Shown here in pieces: positions 29,101-38,400 of a stretch of DNA of 64,000 nucleotides. Source of the stretch: Chromatiaceae bacterium (GTDB taxonomy: Bacteria > Pseudomonadota > Gammaproteobacteria > Chromatiales > Chromatiaceae). Every line of letters begins with the position of its first letter. Within the stretch, counting starts at the first letter, position 1. The position numbers were made by a program, and so were the translations under genes. The stretch is from the NCBI GenBank assembly GCA_024235215.1, contig JACKMU010000005.1, positions 186,001 through 250,000 of the forward strand, read 5' to 3'. The notes under the pieces are model-generated. The model saw nothing but the letters and a program-made list of their open reading frames with translations, ran no database searches and was not told the DNA's origin.

Positions 29101-32100
29101 CACGGTCAGCGTCACATTGTGTGTGCCGACTTCGCTGTATTCACGCGTAACGATGGGCCCTTCGAGGAGTTCCACAATCCGGTAATTGTCGAACGCAAAG
29201 CTGCCCGAGTTCACACTGGCACCCATGCGCAGTGGCGAATTACTGGGATTCGTCGGTGTAAATGCGGTTAGCGGTGTCCACTCGGCTGCGCCTGCCAACC
29301 GGATGTAGTAACTGGCACCACTCTCATACAGGTCTATACGGGCCTCGTAGGTCTCTCCACGTGTGTAGCTGCCCACATTACCGCGCTGGGAGCCATTTTC
29401 GTAGACATAGAGCGTGCCGCTGCTGAAGTATATTGCGTGCGGCATGTTGGTATAGCTGAAGTTAGATGGTGCGGCAGTGAAAAGGCCCCACATCGCATTA
29501 CCACTGCTGGGGGTCTGAATCTCGCCGGTAATGCGCACTGTGCCGGCTATCCGTTTGATGGACTGCACGCTGTAGTGTCCGGTCGGACCCCAGCCACTGC
29601 CCGGATTCACCAGCCGCCCGGACTGGATACTCGCACCTGCATCAGCAGTCCAAACCGCCGTATCGATCGCTGCATCTGCGAAATCCTCCGTGAGTAACGG
29701 ATCGAACTCCCAGACGTAATCGAAAATCGCACTATCGTCCGTTGAACCGCTACCATCCAGCGTCGCAGTCCAGATACCGTAACTGGCGAACTCCTCACCG
29801 AACACATAGGGCCCGCCTGCATCGGCCGTCGGGCCGGCGCCCAGCGTTACCTCGACAATGAAGGTGGTCTGCGTCTGCTGGCCGGCGTGGTCGGTGACGG
29901 TGAGCGTCACCGTGTAGCTGCCGGGGACGGTGTAGATATGGGTCAAGCTGACACCGCTGCCGGTGGTGCCGTCACCAAAGTCCCACTGGTAGCTGAAGAT
30001 GCCGACGTCATCACTGGAGCCAGAGGCGTCAAAGTCGACACTCCACTGCCCGCCGATGGCGAAGCTCTCGTCGGCCACAGCCGGTGCGTCGATCACCGCG
30101 ATGGGCGGATCGTTCACCTTGACCTCGACCGTGGTGGTGTCAGTATGGATCTGACCCGCGTTGTCGATAGCGGTCACCGCCAGCGTGTAGATGCCGGGGG
30201 TGTCATATTGATGACGCATGGAGACACCGCCCAGGTAGGTTCCCAGGTCGTTGAAGACGTTGGAGCGGCCCAGCGTCTGGATCACCACCGGCTGGCTGGT
30301 GACGATGCGGTGTACACCTGCGCCACCGGGGAAGTCGGTCGGTGCCAGCAGCAGATAGCCGTCGCGCTGCAGCGTCGCGGTGAGCGCACCGCCGTCCACA
30401 TCAATGTTGGTATTGTCGTTCGGCGCAAAAATTACCACGCCATCGGCCAGCGTATGCAGCACGAATTCGGTGCCCCCACGCCCGCCGGCGAAGGAGATGT
30501 CATCGCCGAGGTTGCTGATCGTGGTTCCCGCCTCGGTATCGCCGGCCCAGACTTCCACGTCGGCCGTGCTTTCCAACCGCAGTCGCCTCGTACCGACGCT
30601 GTTCTGATACCACATCTGACCGGCAGCTACCGTGGCGGTATAGAGCGAAGCACCGCTATCGAGATCGAACACCTCGATATCTGCCGCTTCGTGCGCGAAC
30701 ACCGCGATCGAGCCGGTGGTCCCGGTGTAGGTTGCGAAGAGGAAGAGCTGTCCTGCTCCATCGCCATTCTCGGAAGGCACCGTGGTGTAACCGTTGGCTG
30801 CGGTGGTCTGCATCGAGATGCGTCCACTGGAGACCACCCGGTAATCGGCGGCACCAGCCGGACTATCCCAATAGTCCCCGGCACGTAGACTGCGCTGCGC
30901 GGCCAGGCTGCCATTTGAGGCATAGAAAGAGACTACCGCATCTTCATACGCATAAACGTAGAAACCGCTGTTGATGTCGAGATAGAAGATGAACTCCTTG
31001 CCGACCGGGTCTCCATCCAGTGAAGGCACGAAGGTGCTGTGACCACCGAGATCGGTGAAATAGGCGACCACCGGTTTGTCCGCCTTCACCTTGAAGAAGA
31101 TACCATCCCCCGGAGGCGATCCGCTCGGATCCCATGCCTGCATCCGGTTCAGTGTGGTGCTGTCGATCACGGTACCATTTGCGAGATTGATGATCTCGAC
31201 CCGGGTACCGTCTTCAGTCGCAACGACACGACGCAGATCGGCCCCAGCGGTATCGTAGCCATAAAGATCGGTGCCGCTGGCGAAATAGCTGCCGCGTACA
31301 CCATTCGCGAACCCGGTGGTGTAGCTGGTGCCGTCACCAAAATCGACCTGGAGGCGTTCGACATGGGTGTCATCACTGGAACCGCCGGCATTGACGATCA
31401 GGTTCCACAACCCGCCGAATGCGTCGTGTTCGTCCAGCGTGTAAGGCCCGCCAGCATCGGCGACCGGCGGAGCACCGGCCTCTACCGGGGTATCAAGCAG
31501 CGCATCCACCGACTGACCGGCGTGATCCACCACAGTCAGCGTAATGGGGTAGTTGCCGGTCGCATTGAATGTGTGTGCGACACCGTCGAGCATGGTCCCG
31601 TCCACATCCCAGTCGCTGTCCAGCGGAATCACTTTGACATTGTCATACAGCAGGACCTGATCATAGGCCAGCAGGCCTATACCGCCTCGCGGGTGGGCAG
31701 CGTTCGTGGTTTCGAGCTGCAGCGTCTCCACGCCCCCTTCCGGGGTGACAAAGAGCTGCATGGTATCGCCGACCATCACCAGACGCAGGTGGTACCAGAT
31801 CTCCGGATCCCAGCCCGTTCCACCCTCAGCAATCACATTGGAGCCGCTCGGTGCGGACCAGTCATAGAAGCGCCAGAAGTCCCAGCTGTTCTGCGAGTAG
31901 AGCAGGAATGTATCCTGACTGCCGGCACCGTTCGCGTTGCGGAACACGATACCGATATAGCCATCGGTCGAACCGCTGATACCCTTGACATCGACTTCGA
32001 GCTGGAAGTCCCGGTACCTGCGGCCGCGATCCTGTAGCCAGCGCCAGCTGGTTCCAAGCGCACTCTGCTGAAGTATACCGTCGGTGACACTCCAGGTGCC

Positions 32101-35100
32101 GCCGTTGACACTCCAGACCGGATTAGCGGTGTAGTTGCCATCGGAGAAATCATCCGCCAGTGGCGCCAAGTCGAAGGTAGTGCCATCTCCCCAGGCGACA
32201 TGGTAGCTCGCTATGCCATGGTCGTCGCTGGAAGCGGAGGTCTCGTACCAACCGGTCCAGCGTCCAAGTGATGCGTCGTTCTCGTTCAGTGTTGCAGGAC
32301 CGTTTATCGCCGGAACGGGAATAGCGTCCTGTGTCACGTTGACCGTCGTGGTGGCCGTACTGCTCTGGTTCACCTCGTCGTATACCGTCAACGTCACGGT
32401 ATAGCTGCCGACAGCGCTGTAGGTCGGCCTCGGGTAACGATCGGTGGAATCGACGCCGATGCCATCGCTGGCGTCGAAATCCCACTCGTAGCGGGCGATA
32501 CTGGTGTCTGCATCACTCGAACCGGTGCCGTCCAGCGTGCCGTGCCATTTGCCCAGCAGCGACTGCGCCTCACCCAGGGTGTAGGGTCCGCCCGGATCGG
32601 CCACCGGCAGTTCACCGTTGACCGTGACGTGGATCGCAAAAGTGCTCTTCAAGCCGCTGTCGTCGGTGACGGTCAGGATGACCACATACCGGCCTTCGTT
32701 GATGAAATCGTGGCTGGTGGTGACTCCGCTGGCAGTGGTACCGTCGCCGAAATCCCAAGCGTAACTGACGATCGTACCGTCGTCATAAGAGTCACTGCCA
32801 TCAAAGTTGATTGTGCCGCCCTCGGTGATCAGGGTCGCGTCCGAGGTCGCCAACGCAAAGGGTTGGCCGATGCTGCGCCCGGCAGGAGCCGCCGCGGACA
32901 GTATATTGGAGCCGCTGGTGGTGCCGATCAGGGTGCGCTCACCGAAGCTGCCGTCACCGTTGCCCGGGTAGTACCAGAATTGCTGTGAACTGTAAGTGGA
33001 GACCACCACATCCTGGTTTCCATCGCCGTTGAAGTCGAAGACGCCATAGGATGCATGGTTATTGACGTCCATCGAAGGAACATAAACACCCGCCTGGAAG
33101 GTGCCGTTGCCGTTGCCGGCATAGAAGTAGGGGTCTCCCGAACCGCCATTGATCGCGATCACGTCAGCTTTGCCGTCGTTGTCGAAATCGGCCATCACCA
33201 GTCCGTAGGGATCGCTCGTGGTACCGATCTGGGAAGTGGTGAAATTGCCGGCACCATCGCCGGTATAGAGGAACAGCTGACCACCACTGTTGGCGCGCAC
33301 GAAGTCCATGTTACCGTCGTTGTTGGCATCCCCCGCGTCCATGCCACGGCCGGCACTACCGGTGTTGGGCAGCAGCTTGGCGCTGAATCCGGAGACCATG
33401 CGTGGCCGGGTGATGCGAAAATCGTCGAACCAGAACTCTTGTCCGTTGCTGGCGTTGCTGTTGGTATACCATTCGAACTCAGTGACCTGGGAAGCCCCCG
33501 GCCAGTGCGCCTGGATCGCATCGCGCAGGTTGAAGGCGATGGTGTGCCACTGACCGTCGTCAATCAGACTGACCTTGGGTGTATCAGGAAAGTCGTAAAT
33601 GCCACCATCCGCAGCCGGGCTGCCGCCCAGATAGATCCAGCCAAAGCCGCTGACGTTGAACAGCAGTCCGACCGGTGTGCCTGCGGGAATGCGATAGGCA
33701 AAGCCGGCCGAGGAGCCGCGCGCCATGAACCAGTTGGAGGGGTTGACGTCGATCGACATGCAGCTGCTGTTGTTGGTGGCAGCCACGCGCAGCGACCAGC
33801 TGCCAGTGAAAGCGTCGGTGTCCGTACGCTGGAACGTGGTGGAGCAGGTCTGCCCGCCCCAGCCGTCGTTGTCGCTCTCGAAGCCGCCGAAATAGAAATC
33901 TTCGGGCTGAGTGACCAGCGGTCCGGTATTTTCAAAGTACCAGGCACGCTCGGTGTTGGTATCGACGACAAAATCGATGTCGGCGTCGTTGTCGAAATCT
34001 TCAGCCGCCATATCCATCAGGTAGCTGGGGTTGGCGGTGTCGAACGCACCCAGGTAGACCGGCGTCTGCATACGGCCGGCGTAGCGTTCGTAGAGGAAGA
34101 GCTGCAGTCGCGAATCCTCCGGATAACCGGTGATCAGGTCGAAGTTGTTGTCGCCGGTGAAATCGGCGATCACCACACCCCGTGTCGCGCCCGAGGTGCT
34201 CATATCCTCTTCGAGTCGCAGTCCGCTAAAGGTACCGTCCCCGTTGCTGCGCGCGGTATAGAAACGCGAATCGTCACCCAGGGTCGCGACATAGACTTCG
34301 GGACCGATTGCGATGGTGTAGGACTGGCTGTCGGAGAGACCCCCACTATCGGTCACCTGCAATGTCACATCGTGACGGCGGGCGGCTCCCGCGGGCGGTG
34401 TCCATCTGATCACACCGGTGTCCGGGTCGATGGTCATGCCGGTAGGCGCGGTGGTCAGCGCGTAACTCATCTTGTCGCCGAACGCCAGTTCCGGATCCTC
34501 TACCTGCACCTGATAGCGGTAGGCTACCAGCTCCGCGGCGCCGATGACCGGTTGCGACACGATGACCGGAGGACGGTTCAGCCCGCCGACGGCGACGGTA
34601 AAATGATCGGTATCGGTGTTGCCGTCGTTATCGGTGACGGTGAGTGAACCTTGGTAGAAACCGGCGTCTGGATAGGGGCTGAGGATGGTGAAGAAGGCCC
34701 CGGTACTGAAGCTGTTGTTGCCGAAGTCCCAGCGGTACTCGACAATACTGCCATCGTCACTGGAAGCGCGGCCATCCAACAGAATGTTGTCGCCCGGATT
34801 GATCTCCAGATAGTCGAGATTCGCCACTGCGGTGGGATAGCCGGGTTCCACCAGCCGCAAATTGTCGATGAGCACAGCGGAGTCACGGCGGCCGTCTCCG
34901 ATATCCTCGATACGCAGCTCCAGTGTGTACTGGTCTCCACTACCGGCGAAGGCTGAAATATCGGCGCTCAGAGAACGGAAACCGGTCTGCGTGTTGTAAC
35001 CGGTGAAGGGTGCCGGCAGAAAGTTGTCGAAGGTGTCGGAGCTGAGCAGGGTCTGCTCCCCTCCGGCGCTCACCAGCACCAGCTTCACCAGGAACTGGTC

Positions 35101-35475
35101 ATTGGTAAAGCTGGGGCCGGGTTCATTGGTGAGAAAGTTGTAGCTCAGCCGCAGAGTCCCATACTGGGCACCAATGGTGAAGTTCTGAATCAGCAGGGTG
35201 CTGACATCGGCGTCACCAGGCGTGGCGCCTGCGTCCGGACTGGTCGTCATCAGCAGCGCCTGTGTTCCCTGAGTGGCCTGCAGCACACCCAGATTGGGCA
35301 CCAGGCTGACGTCACCGGTGGTGGTGGTCCCGCCGAGACCGCTCTCGAAGCTGCCGTCCGCACTGCCCAAGGTGAAGGTCGCTGCCGCAACCGGCAGGCC
35401 TGAGGCGGCCGTTACAAGCGCGGCAACGAATACGCTAACGAGCCAGTGGTTGCCTTTCTCTCTCATACCGCTCAC
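23182..35475 (-). CDS. Giant PKD-repeat surface protein with FG-GAP, LamG-like, IgGFc-binding-like, alpha/alpha-toroid and FN3 segments
   Basis: 4097 aa, Sec signal peptide about 1-32. Segments in order: anchor-like beta domain; PKD and cadherin-like repeats; five FG-GAP calcium loops (e.g. DFDNDGKAD, about 390-850) flanking a carbohydrate-binding-like module (about 530-690); PKD repeats; LamG-like folds at about 1120-1285, 1930-2110 and 2320-2480; a region about 1390-1760 resembling the IgGFc-binding N-terminal domain; an alpha/alpha-toroid segment (about 2618-2972); a long PKD array with near-identical copies; and a C-terminal fibronectin type III domain (about 4005-4090) ending in a basic tail. 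No LPXTG or PEP-CTERM sorting signal is present. It starts one base after the RHS gene stop, so the two are cotranscribed. Probably a calcium-stabilised adhesin or matrix protein; the ligand is unknown. Confidence 0.85.
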   Translation of the reverse strand: MSGMREKGNHWLVSVFVAALVTAASGLPVAAATFTLGSADGSFESGLGGTTTTGDVSLVPNLGVLQATQGTQALLMTTSPDAGATPGDADVSTLLIQNFTIGAQYGTLRLSYNFLTNEPGPSFTNDQFLVKLVLVSAGGEQTLLSSDTFDNFLPAPFTGYNTQTGFRSLSADISAFAGSGDQYTLELRIEDIGDGRRDSAVLIDNLRLVEPGYPTAVANLDYLEINPGDNILLDGRASSDDGSIVEYRWDFGNNSFSTGAFFTILSPYPDAGFYQGSLTVTDNDGNTDTDHFTVAVGGLNRPPVIVSQPVIGAAELVAYRYQVQVEDPELAFGDKMSYALTTAPTGMTIDPDTGVIRWTPPAGAARRHDVTLQVTDSGGLSDSQSYTIAIGPEVYVATLGDDSRFYTARSNGDGTFSGLRLEEDMSTSGATRGVVIADFTGDNNFDLITGYPEDSRLQLFLYERYAGRMQTPVYLGAFDTANPSYLMDMAAEDFDNDADIDFVVDTNTERAWYFENTGPLVTQPEDFYFGGFESDNDGWGGQTCSTTFQRTDTDAFTGSWSLRVAATNNSSCMSIDVNPSNWFMARGSSAGFAYRIPAGTPVGLLFNVSGFGWIYLGGSPAADGGIYDFPDTPKVSLIDDGQWHTIAFNLRDAIQAHWPGASQVTEFEWYTNSNASNGQEFWFDDFRITRPRMVSGFSAKLLPNTGSAGRGMDAGDANNDGNMDFVRANSGGQLFLYTGDGAGNFTTSQIGTTSDPYGLVMADFDNDGKADVIAINGGSGDPYFYAGNGNGTFQAGVYVPSMDVNNHASYGVFDFNGDGNQDVVVSTYSSQQFWYYPGNGDGSFGERTLIGTTSGSNILSAAAPAGRSIGQPFALATSDATLITEGGTINFDGSDSYDDGTIVSYAWDFGDGTTASGVTTSHDFINEGRYVVILTVTDDSGLKSTFAIHVTVNGELPVADPGGPYTLGEAQSLLGKWHGTLDGTGSSDADTSIARYEWDFDASDGIGVDSTDRYPRPTYSAVGSYTVTLTVYDEVNQSSTATTTVNVTQDAIPVPAINGPATLNENDASLGRWTGWYETSASSDDHGIASYHVAWGDGTTFDLAPLADDFSDGNYTANPVWSVNGGTWSVTDGILQQSALGTSWRWLQDRGRRYRDFQLEVDVKGISGSTDGYIGIVFRNANGAGSQDTFLLYSQNSWDFWRFYDWSAPSGSNVIAEGGTGWDPEIWYHLRLVMVGDTMQLFVTPEGGVETLQLETTNAAHPRGGIGLLAYDQVLLYDNVKVIPLDSDWDVDGTMLDGVAHTFNATGNYPITLTVVDHAGQSVDALLDTPVEAGAPPVADAGGPYTLDEHDAFGGLWNLIVNAGGSSDDTHVERLQVDFGDGTSYTTGFANGVRGSYFASGTDLYGYDTAGADLRRVVATEDGTRVEIINLANGTVIDSTTLNRMQAWDPSGSPPGDGIFFKVKADKPVVAYFTDLGGHSTFVPSLDGDPVGKEFIFYLDINSGFYVYAYEDAVVSFYASNGSLAAQRSLRAGDYWDSPAGAADYRVVSSGRISMQTTAANGYTTVPSENGDGAGQLFLFATYTGTTGSIAVFAHEAADIEVFDLDSGASLYTATVAAGQMWYQNSVGTRRLRLESTADVEVWAGDTEAGTTISNLGDDISFAGGRGGTEFVLHTLADGVVIFAPNDNTNIDVDGGALTATLQRDGYLLLAPTDFPGGAGVHRIVTSQPVVIQTLGRSNVFNDLGTYLGGVSMRHQYDTPGIYTLAVTAIDNAGQIHTDTTTVEVKVNDPPIAVIDAPAVADESFAIGGQWSVDFDASGSSDDVGIFSYQWDFGDGTTGSGVSLTHIYTVPGSYTVTLTVTDHAGQQTQTTFIVEVTLGAGPTADAGGPYVFGEEFASYGIWTATLDGSGSTDDSAIFDYVWEFDPLLTEDFADAAIDTAVWTADAGASIQSGRLVNPGSGWGPTGHYSVQSIKRIAGTVRITGEIQTPSSGNAMWGLFTAAPSNFSYTNMPHAIYFSSGTLYVYENGSQRGNVGSYTRGETYEARIDLYESGASYYIRLAGAAEWTPLTAFTPTNPSNSPLRMGASVNSGSFAFDNYRIVELLEGPIVTREYSEVGTHNVTLTVRDNALQVDTDTTTITIADGAPPVAEAGGDYTAEVGSFVQFNGTGSTDDVAIQTYHWLFGDTTGGAADLPFTGKGPAPRHFYQQVGSYTAELTVTDNTLKSDSDTATVNVIVGAPPVASGQAISQGAAGGPPVYFNAENSSDDFGIVEYRWDFDAELDRDGDGDPTNDIDAVGARPFHTYPAATTPDTTHFSDDFNDGAINGWTTNGTVEESGGTLQVTGNNWGSGYIFTNQTFDRAALRLTALVHTSATSGNHMMFGVKNNNTASGHYNQLLHAIYFNNGSLNIYEEGSSRGGVGSYTPGGSYEVRIDIKSAGADYFIRQQGAAAWTALTNYSSLGRSSTPVRIGADAHSGVWGFDDVQLTGTGPKLVTLTVEDGAGQTSSMQLPVDIAPNLPPDVIAVPWVAHDLLVPHEIYNGKTVHLKGIVRDADAQTFQWDFGDGTQSAVTSITNKYDLSVTHTYPAAPNGTPFTAKLRVWDSLNQMGEDSYIIVVKPKTLSTETNVAIDEGLWYLHQQQTRTTAEGYDIGYWTSDARASATASSIQSFLINSHLETVDPAEDPYQETVMRGLRQLFRDLGTVAIATQTYGEPDTNGNDLGIQTGVNSSGSQPIYQGGQVMDAIASTGTPLARTITGSSGINRRSYFDILTDMADQFSWGQTEEGNGGAWRYNWNSSIDNSAAQWGAIGLLAAEDIFGIPVSQWVKDRNQVWLNNSYSGTGWGYTSGISIAGTPSGLVQMVLDDQTTRDPRWLTAEKWIADNWNSEYLASPTNRHYYALYATTKAMRLAQPEPVVNFSSNGFDWFSDPVNGLARTLIDDQQSDGRFPGSEWITNQLRSAWGVIMLSRTLFVQPPVADAGRDRVWAVDLPLEFDGSNSFHLDPFRSLVKYEWDFDGDGVYDSSSTQPTATYTYPLSEYPEATLPQTISVTLRVTDNNIPPLQDTDTVAITIAIPPHPPVAEAGGPYTCTQGVPCELDGSGSFDIDPTDFITSYEWELDGLFPFDFDEANGAQPAVVFDTLGTHNVGLRVWDNAVLNDVNGNFIQDPEERLSDQHFTTVNVVVNLPPVAAVNGPFTIDEGASITLDATGSSDPNGDLLQYTWDLDNDGLFDDATGATYLFTGLDDGVYPVQLQVSDTLLTDTTATSVTVNNVAPSVDAGPDQTIDEGGPANFSGSFSDPGILDTHTIVWDFGDGSGDSGDLNTSHTYTDDGVFTVTLTVTDDDGGVGSDTLVVTVNNVPPVVDAGPDATLNEGETFVSAGSFTDQGADSWTATVDYGEGAGPEPLALNPDGSFALSNLYEDDGVYTVTVTVTDDEGASGVDTATVTVNNVAPAVDAGPDATLNEGETFVSGGSFTDPGADSWTATVDYGEGAGPQPLALNPDGSFALSNLYEDDGVYTVTVTVTDDEGASGVDTATVTVNNLAPVVDAGTDQSGVPLGTPISLDPASFTDAGLLDTHIATIDWGDGTVESGSVNQGSGNGTVSGSHLYASAGNFTVTVTVTDNGGLSGNDSFIVGVEDTANTRPNVDAGPDATIDEGSSFTSSGSFTDPDPDSWTATVDYGEGAGPQPLALNPDGSFVLNNLYEDDGVFTVTVRVTDDKGATGADTVTVTVNNVAPLVDAGPDATLNEGETFVSGGSFTDPGADSWTATVDYGEGAGPEPLALNPDGSFALNNPYQDNGVYTVTVTVTDDEGASGSDTVTVTVNDLGPTAVLTGDTLLDEGQSGSYNAAGSTSSPDAIVSYEWDLDNDGLFDDATGPSASYTWMDNGSYPVLVRVTDDDGSVDVASLTVTVNDLGPTAILTGDTTLNEGQNGNYSAAGSTSSPDAIVLYEWDLDNDGLYDDATGAAVSYSWPSAGNYPVSVRVTDEDGSTDTATLLVTVQSAAAQTIFDLSARPKPNEVFLTWAPVAGADSYNVYRSTTQGGPYSLIAANHVCDYCAYYDNGLTNDVTYYYVVTSVTGGAESLHSNEASAKPTARTTRSR
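24012..25412 (-). repeat. Near-identical 273-bp coding repeats (PKD/Ig-like) in the giant gene
   Basis: Units begin near 24012, 24286, 24867 and 25140. They encode about 91 residues starting DAGPDATLNEGETF and containing DYGEGAGP and LALNPDGSF. The two at 24867 and 25140 are adjacent and almost identical; a divergent PKD unit (about 24560-24866) interrupts the array. Such identity indicates recent duplication or gene conversion. Confidence 0.85.
26560..27620 (-). other. Alpha/alpha-toroid (prenyltransferase/squalene-cyclase-like) segment within the PKD giant
   Basis: About 350 residues, helical and unlike the surrounding beta repeats. Helical hairpins recur with patterns such as EGLWYLHQQQTRT, NNSYSGTGWGYTSG and LARTLIDDQQSDGRF, resembling degenerate QW-type motifs. 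No DXDD catalytic motif is visible, so it is probably a binding or structural toroid. Confidence 0.5.
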
Positions 35476-35476
35476 C

Positions 35477-38400
35477 TCAGTTCAATCCCGGACCTGGACA
35501 GGCCGGACCGTTATTATCCGGGTCATCGGTCGGTTGTAGCAAATCACCACCGCCAACGAACGCCTCCGCGGTATCGATCACCAGCGCAAGGAAAGTGTAA
35601 TAGGCCAGATAAGCTGCGATGATATTCGCCGTAGCCTGGAAGCGCTTGGCTGCGGCCATCCCAGTCAACAATCCAAGGCTGTAGGTCTTCTGCACATAAT
35701 GGTTGAAGCCACAGCTCACGTAGTGTGCGGGTTTGCCATCGTGCATCGGCAAGTACTTCATCCAGGTGGCTGAGTTCCAGGCATGAATCAATGCCACCAC
35801 CTGACCGAAGGTTGTCGACATCTTGTAGACAACACTGTAGGCCTTTTCGACCGCTCCACCGCCGAGTGTTACAACCGCTGTGATATCTTCCTGGTCAAGC
35901 GCAGCCTGAACAGAGGCGGCGGTAAAGCCCAGCTCATCTCGCTCAGCGTTGTCGTTCAAGCGCATGTTGGGGATGTCACGCACCAATTCAACCACTTTGT
36001 CATAGACATCCTTAGCCGGCTTGTAGACTTGAGTGTAGGCGATGGAAGCCAAAATGCCGACGATAGCAACCGAAATGGACACTGAGATCAAACTGAACTC
36101 ACCGGTGGGATCGATCATGTTTACCGGATTGGCGTTGGCGTAGAGATACGGATTGAGCGTCAACGGCTGCTCGATATCTCCGGCAAACGGATCACGCGTG
36201 ATGAAGCGGGCGATCTCCGGATCGTACCAACGCGCACGCAGGTAGTAGAGTCCGGTGTCCGGATCAAGCTGCTCGCCGGCGAAGCGGTTGTTGTTGGGCG
36301 TCGAACCGGTGGCCGAGAGCTGCAGACCGTAAGCATCGTAGGCGTAGCTGTCGGTTGCATTGCCTGCGGCATCGGTCAGCAGTCGGGTACTACCGAGTGC
36401 ATCGGTGTGGAGGAAGGAAGTTGCACCACCATTCTTGCTGCTCAACAGGTCATGACCATAGACATAACTCATCTGTGGAACACCGGATGCATTGGTTTCG
36501 TAGAGCACCTGCGCCAGCCCGCTGTTGTCTGCGGGGTCGATGATGTAATTGTTGGTCGAACCAGCCAGCGTGCGACTGATGCGATTACCCAACGCGTCGT
36601 AGCTGTACTGTGCCACAGTACCGTCCGCCGCGATGCGCTGGATCAGGCGGTTACGTGCATCGTACTGGAACTGGGTGACATCGCTTCCATCCGTAATCGA
36701 AGTCAGGTTGCCATTGGCATCGAAACCAAAGCTGCGTGTCCCGACGGTCAATATCCGGTCGTTGGTATCATAACTGGCCGTCAGGTTGCCGCCTGAAGTG
36801 TCGCTGATCAGCTGGATATTGCCTACCGCATCGTAGTTGTAGCTGGTGGTCACGCCGGCCTCGCTCTCCTGCGTAAGGCGCTGCAACGCATCGTAAGCGT
36901 AGTCGACCTGGCGTCCCGCTGCTTCGATCATGCGTATGCGGTTGCCATTGGCATCCAGATCGTACTGGAAGTCGGCCAGTACAGTCGCACCCTTACTGTG
37001 GGTCACCTGCACGGTACGGTCGTTGACATCATAAGCGAGCGTCGCCGCGGTGCCGTTCGGATAGGTGATCTGGGTGATATTACCGACCGCATCGTAGCCG
37101 TAGCTGGTGACCCGGCTATCCGGATCGGTGACCGAGGCCAGACGGTTGGCAGCGTCATAGGTGTAGTTGGTGGTTCCCAGCGCGGAAGTCAGTGAGGTGC
37201 GGTTTCCTGCCAGATCATAGGTGTAATCGACAGTGATTCCGCCCGGATAGGTGACCGACAGCAGCCGGTCGCGCGCATCGTAACCGAAACTGATGGTACC
37301 GGTGGGATTGACAGCAGTCGCAATCTGCCCGGTCGGGGTATAGGTGAAGCTCTCCACCGCACCACCCGGAAGCGTCCGCGTGGTCAACCGGTTCATGCTG
37401 TCGTAAGCGTAGGTGGTCGTCTGACCGTTGAAATCCACCTGACTGACAACATTGTTCTCCAGGTCATAGCTCCACGAAGCGGTCTGGCCTCCCGGCAGTG
37501 TCTTGGTCAGCAGGTTGCCATTGGCGTCATAGGTGAAGGTGGTGGCGTGCCCGTTGGCATCGGTCTGAGTGAGCCGGTTGCCCACCTCGTCATAGGTGTA
37601 ACTGGTCACCTGTCCCGCTGCATCGGTCACTGTAAGCAGATTGCCCCGTCCATCGTAACTGTAGCTGGTGCTATTGCCCGCGGCATCGGTACGCGTGGCG
37701 ACGCGATGCGCTCCTGGAGCGTAGCTCTGTTGCAGTGTGGTGCTGTCAGGCAGTTCGGTCTCGATCAACTCCTCGGCGAGGAAGTGCGAGGTGTCGTAGC
37801 TGAAGGTTTTCAGATTGCCGTTGCCATCGGTCAGCGTGGTCGGGCGTACCTGATCGTTGGTGTAGGTGCGATCGGTGTGGTTACCGAGTGGATCGGTGAC
37901 CCGGGTGACACGTTTCAACGCGTCATGGGTGTAGCTGGTGGTATTGCCCAGCGGATCGGAGCTGGTGATCAGATTGCCCGCAGCGTCATAGGTGCTGTTC
38001 TGTTGCGCACCGTCCGGATGGATGATTCGCGTGATCCGGTCCTGGGCATCGTACTCCCAGAACATGGTGCGTCCGGCGCGGTCGGTCCGGGCGGTCTTGC
38101 GTCCTTCCAGGTCGTAACCAAACAGTTCAAAGGTGGAATCCGGATAGTTGATACGTGTAATCAGCCCGCGATTATCATAGACGAAGCTCTGGGTGTTGCC
38201 CCGTGCATCGGTCTGGGTCGCTTTACGGTTGTTGGCGTCGTAGGTCCAGGTGGTGGAGCCTCCCCTGGGATCAGTGCGGGTCAGCAGGTTGCCATTACCA
38301 TCATACGTGTAGTTGATCGTCTCCACTGTCGGAGTACCACCCACGGTGCGGGTCACCGACTCCGAAGTTTTACGGCCCAGTGAGTCGTAACTGAAGCTGC

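Noticed and set aside
33055..34647. 530-codon plus-strand frame opposite the FG-GAP part of the PKD giant
   Set aside because: Shadow of the FG-GAP repeats; no ribosome site and no recognisable domain.
35477..36110. Contact-dependent toxin/immunity pair at the RHS tip
   Set aside because: No nuclease or deaminase motif is visible in the tip and no small immunity gene lies downstream before the PKD giant.
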